From Elusimicrobiales bacterium (GTDB lineage Bacteria > Elusimicrobiota > Elusimicrobia > Elusimicrobiales > UBA9959), in NCBI GenBank assembly GCA_028713125.1, contig JAQTOU010000008.1, positions 1 to 64,000 on the forward strand: a stretch of DNA of 64,000 nt, given 5' to 3'. The notes below the pieces were generated by a model. It saw nothing but the letters and a program-made list of their open reading frames with translations. It was not told the DNA's origin and did no database searches. A program made the translations under genes and the position numbers. Of this stretch, positions 62,568 to 64,000 are shown piece by piece. How positions within the stretch are numbered: the first letter of the stretch is position 1; each line of letters opens with the position of its first letter.

Positions 62568-64000
62568 ATGGCAAGCATGGACACTATTTCACGCAACCTG
62601 ATGCTGGACAGCCTTAGGGAATACGCCAAGCGGCGGATCCCCTTCGACCTGATCCGGGAGCTCGACGAGAAGAACGAATGCCCCACCGCGATCCTCAAGG
62701 AGATGTACGACAAGGACTCCCTGGGCGTGCACCTTCTGATGATCCCCGAGGAGTACGGCGGGGTCTCCGGCGGCACATTCGACATCTACCGCATCTGCGA
62801 ACTGCTGGCCCGCATCGACCTCGGCATCGCCACCGGCGTTTTCGCCACCTTCCTGGGCACCGACCCGCTCAACCAGGGCGGCACTACGGAGCAGAAGGAG
62901 AAGTGGCTCAAGCGCATCGCCTCCGAGAACCTCCTGGTGGCTTACGGCGCCACCGAGCCCGACGCCGGTTCCGACCTGGTGAACATGCGCACCCGCGCCG
63001 AACACGTGGTGAAGAACGGCAAGATCGCCGGCTACCGCATAACCGGCAACAAGCAGTGGATCTCCAACGGCGGCATAGCCGATATGCATACCATTCTGGC
63101 CATGGCCCCGGGCGGCCCGTCCTGGTTCATCGTAGAGACCAAAATGGAAGGCTTTTCCGCCAACAAGCACGAGGACAAGCACGGCATCCGCCTCTCAAAT
63201 ACCGCCGGGCTTTCGCTGGACAACGTTTACGTTCCCGCCGAGAACCTGATCGGCCTCGAAGAGGGCAAAGGCCTCCTGCAGGCGCAGGCCGTTTTCGGTT
63301 ATACCCGCGTGATGGTGGCCGCTTTCGGCCTGGGCTGCGGCCTCGAGGCCCTGGAGCACGCTATCCGCTACAGCCAGCAGCGCATACAGGGCGGCGGGCC
63401 GCTTTCCGAAAAGCAGGGCTACACCCACAAACTCCTGGTTCCGAACTATGTGCGCCTCGAAGGCGCACGGGCTTATATCGAATATACCGCCCTCAAGCTG
63501 GACTCCGGCGAGCACGGCCTCCAGACCGAGGGCGCGATAGCCAAGTACGGCGCCTCCGAATGGGGGAACAAGGCCGCCGACGACGCCATCCAGGCGCTGG
63601 GCGGCTACGGCTTCACCAAGGATTTCCCGGTGGAGAAGATCAAGCGCGACGTAAAGATCACCTGCATCTACGAGGGGACCAGCGAAGTCCTCGAGATGAC
63701 CATCTACCGCGGCCGCTGGCAGGAGCACCTGAAATCGCGCGGCAGGTATTACCTCGACATGGCCGACCAGCTCGACCAGCTCCACGCCAATGAGCCGAAG
63801 GTCGGCGCGCACGCCTCGGCGCTGGGATTGCGGGCCCTTGCCGCGATCCTGGAAGAATGCCGGGTGCACAAACTCACCCGCCACCAGCATGTCACTTTCA
63901 CGCTGGGCAGGCTTATCTGCGCGGCCGAGACCGCCTGGAACTTTTCCATAGCCGCCGCCGCTCCGAAGTACAGCGAAACTATCCGCTTCGACCGCGAGGG
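62568..64000 (+). CDS. Acyl-CoA dehydrogenase (3' end beyond window)
   Basis: About 477 codons are present from the ATG at 62568 (AAGGAGC ribosome site) to the edge, so it is longer than the usual 380 residues and has a C-terminal extension. Family motifs: IPEEYGGVSGGTFD, AYGATEPDAGSDLVNMRT (FAD/substrate), ITGNKQWISNGGIADM, QALGGYGFTKDFPVEKIKRD, and CIYEGTSEVLEMTIYRG with the catalytic Glu. It is a FAD enzyme of fatty- or amino-acid oxidation; the extended form resembles the FadE/AcdA long-chain type. No electron-transfer flavoprotein gene is visible. Confidence 0.92.
   Translation, partial: MASMDTISRNLMLDSLREYAKRRIPFDLIRELDEKNECPTAILKEMYDKDSLGVHLLMIPEEYGGVSGGTFDIYRICELLARIDLGIATGVFATFLGTDPLNQGGTTEQKEKWLKRIASENLLVAYGATEPDAGSDLVNMRTRAEHVVKNGKIAGYRITGNKQWISNGGIADMHTILAMAPGGPSWFIVETKMEGFSANKHEDKHGIRLSNTAGLSLDNVYVPAENLIGLEEGKGLLQAQAVFGYTRVMVAAFGLGCGLEALEHAIRYSQQRIQGGGPLSEKQGYTHKLLVPNYVRLEGARAYIEYTALKLDSGEHGLQTEGAIAKYGASEWGNKAADDAIQALGGYGFTKDFPVEKIKRDVKITCIYEGTSEVLEMTIYRGRWQEHLKSRGRYYLDMADQLDQLHANEPKVGAHASALGLRALAAILEECRVHKLTRHQHVTFTLGRLICAAETAWNFSIAAAAPKYSETIRFDRE

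Overview
The window is GC-rich, densely coded and about 64 kb long. It comes from a Gram-negative (diderm) bacterium: it has LolC/LolD lipoprotein export, a TolC/MacA/MacB-type efflux set, several outer-membrane barrel proteins and many lipobox signal peptides. It also carries McsA/McsB protein-arginine kinase, MtaB, a two-domain FtcD and very large Ala/Pro/Lys-rich or repeat-rich proteins. That mix fits a lineage such as Elusimicrobiota best, but no rRNA or marker comparison was possible, so the phylum is an inference. There are no rRNA or tRNA genes, no transposase, no CRISPR array and no recognisable prophage.

Region by region. (1) 1-11343, minus strand: a five-gene, translationally coupled operon of a CheY-like regulator, a fibronectin-III surface protein with a FlgD-like/T9SS-like C-terminal domain, a PorV/PorQ-like outer-membrane protein fused to TPRs, a membrane histidine kinase, and a giant secreted repeat protein that runs off the left edge. 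(2) 11344-11475: a divergent intergenic region with four TTGT/ACA boxes at exact 11-bp spacing (Pho-box-like). (3) 11476-17445: an OmpR-type regulator lacking the receiver acidic pair, a long coiled-coil protein, a membrane-anchored propeller-like protein and uvrB. (4) 17705-28596: mtaB, a zinc-ribbon/HEAT membrane protein, then a scaffold-like protein, a DnaA-like AAA+ ATPase and a GAF histidine kinase in tight succession, followed by three lipoproteins (FlgT-like, DUF799-like, CsgG-like). (5) 28639-35081: comM, a LysM protein, dprA and topA. (6) 35202-37684: a two-gene radical SAM plus type III polyketide synthase operon. (7) 37718-42179: XerC/D recombinase, class II aldolase, and a divergent outer-membrane protein/dacB pair. 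(8) 42328-49413, minus strand: MacB, MacA, TolC, CheC-like and CheY-like proteins, then murQ and an alpha/beta hydrolase. (9) 49625-55103: response regulator, lysS, lolC, lolD, mcsA and mcsB, mostly overlapping. (10) 55161-60813: GH13 amylase, ExeA-like ATPase, PIG-L deacetylase, WecA-like transferase, dipeptide epimerase and a small barrel protein. (11) 60810-64000: a strong promoter driving an apparent 84-nt terminated RNA, ftcD, and an acyl-CoA dehydrogenase cut by the right edge.

The most unusual non-coding signal is a family of five intergenic palindromic elements of 117-135 bp (17473, 32634, 39617, 42191 and 51512). Each has a long outer stem enclosing two hairpins. The inner hairpin core CACACCGTG is invariant, while the outer-stem sequence differs between copies yet stays complementary within each copy. 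Four of the five read in the same direction; the fifth is inverted. A second genome-wide signature is an extended -10 promoter of the form TGNTANNNT. At several genes it sits so close to the start codon that leaderless transcripts are predicted.
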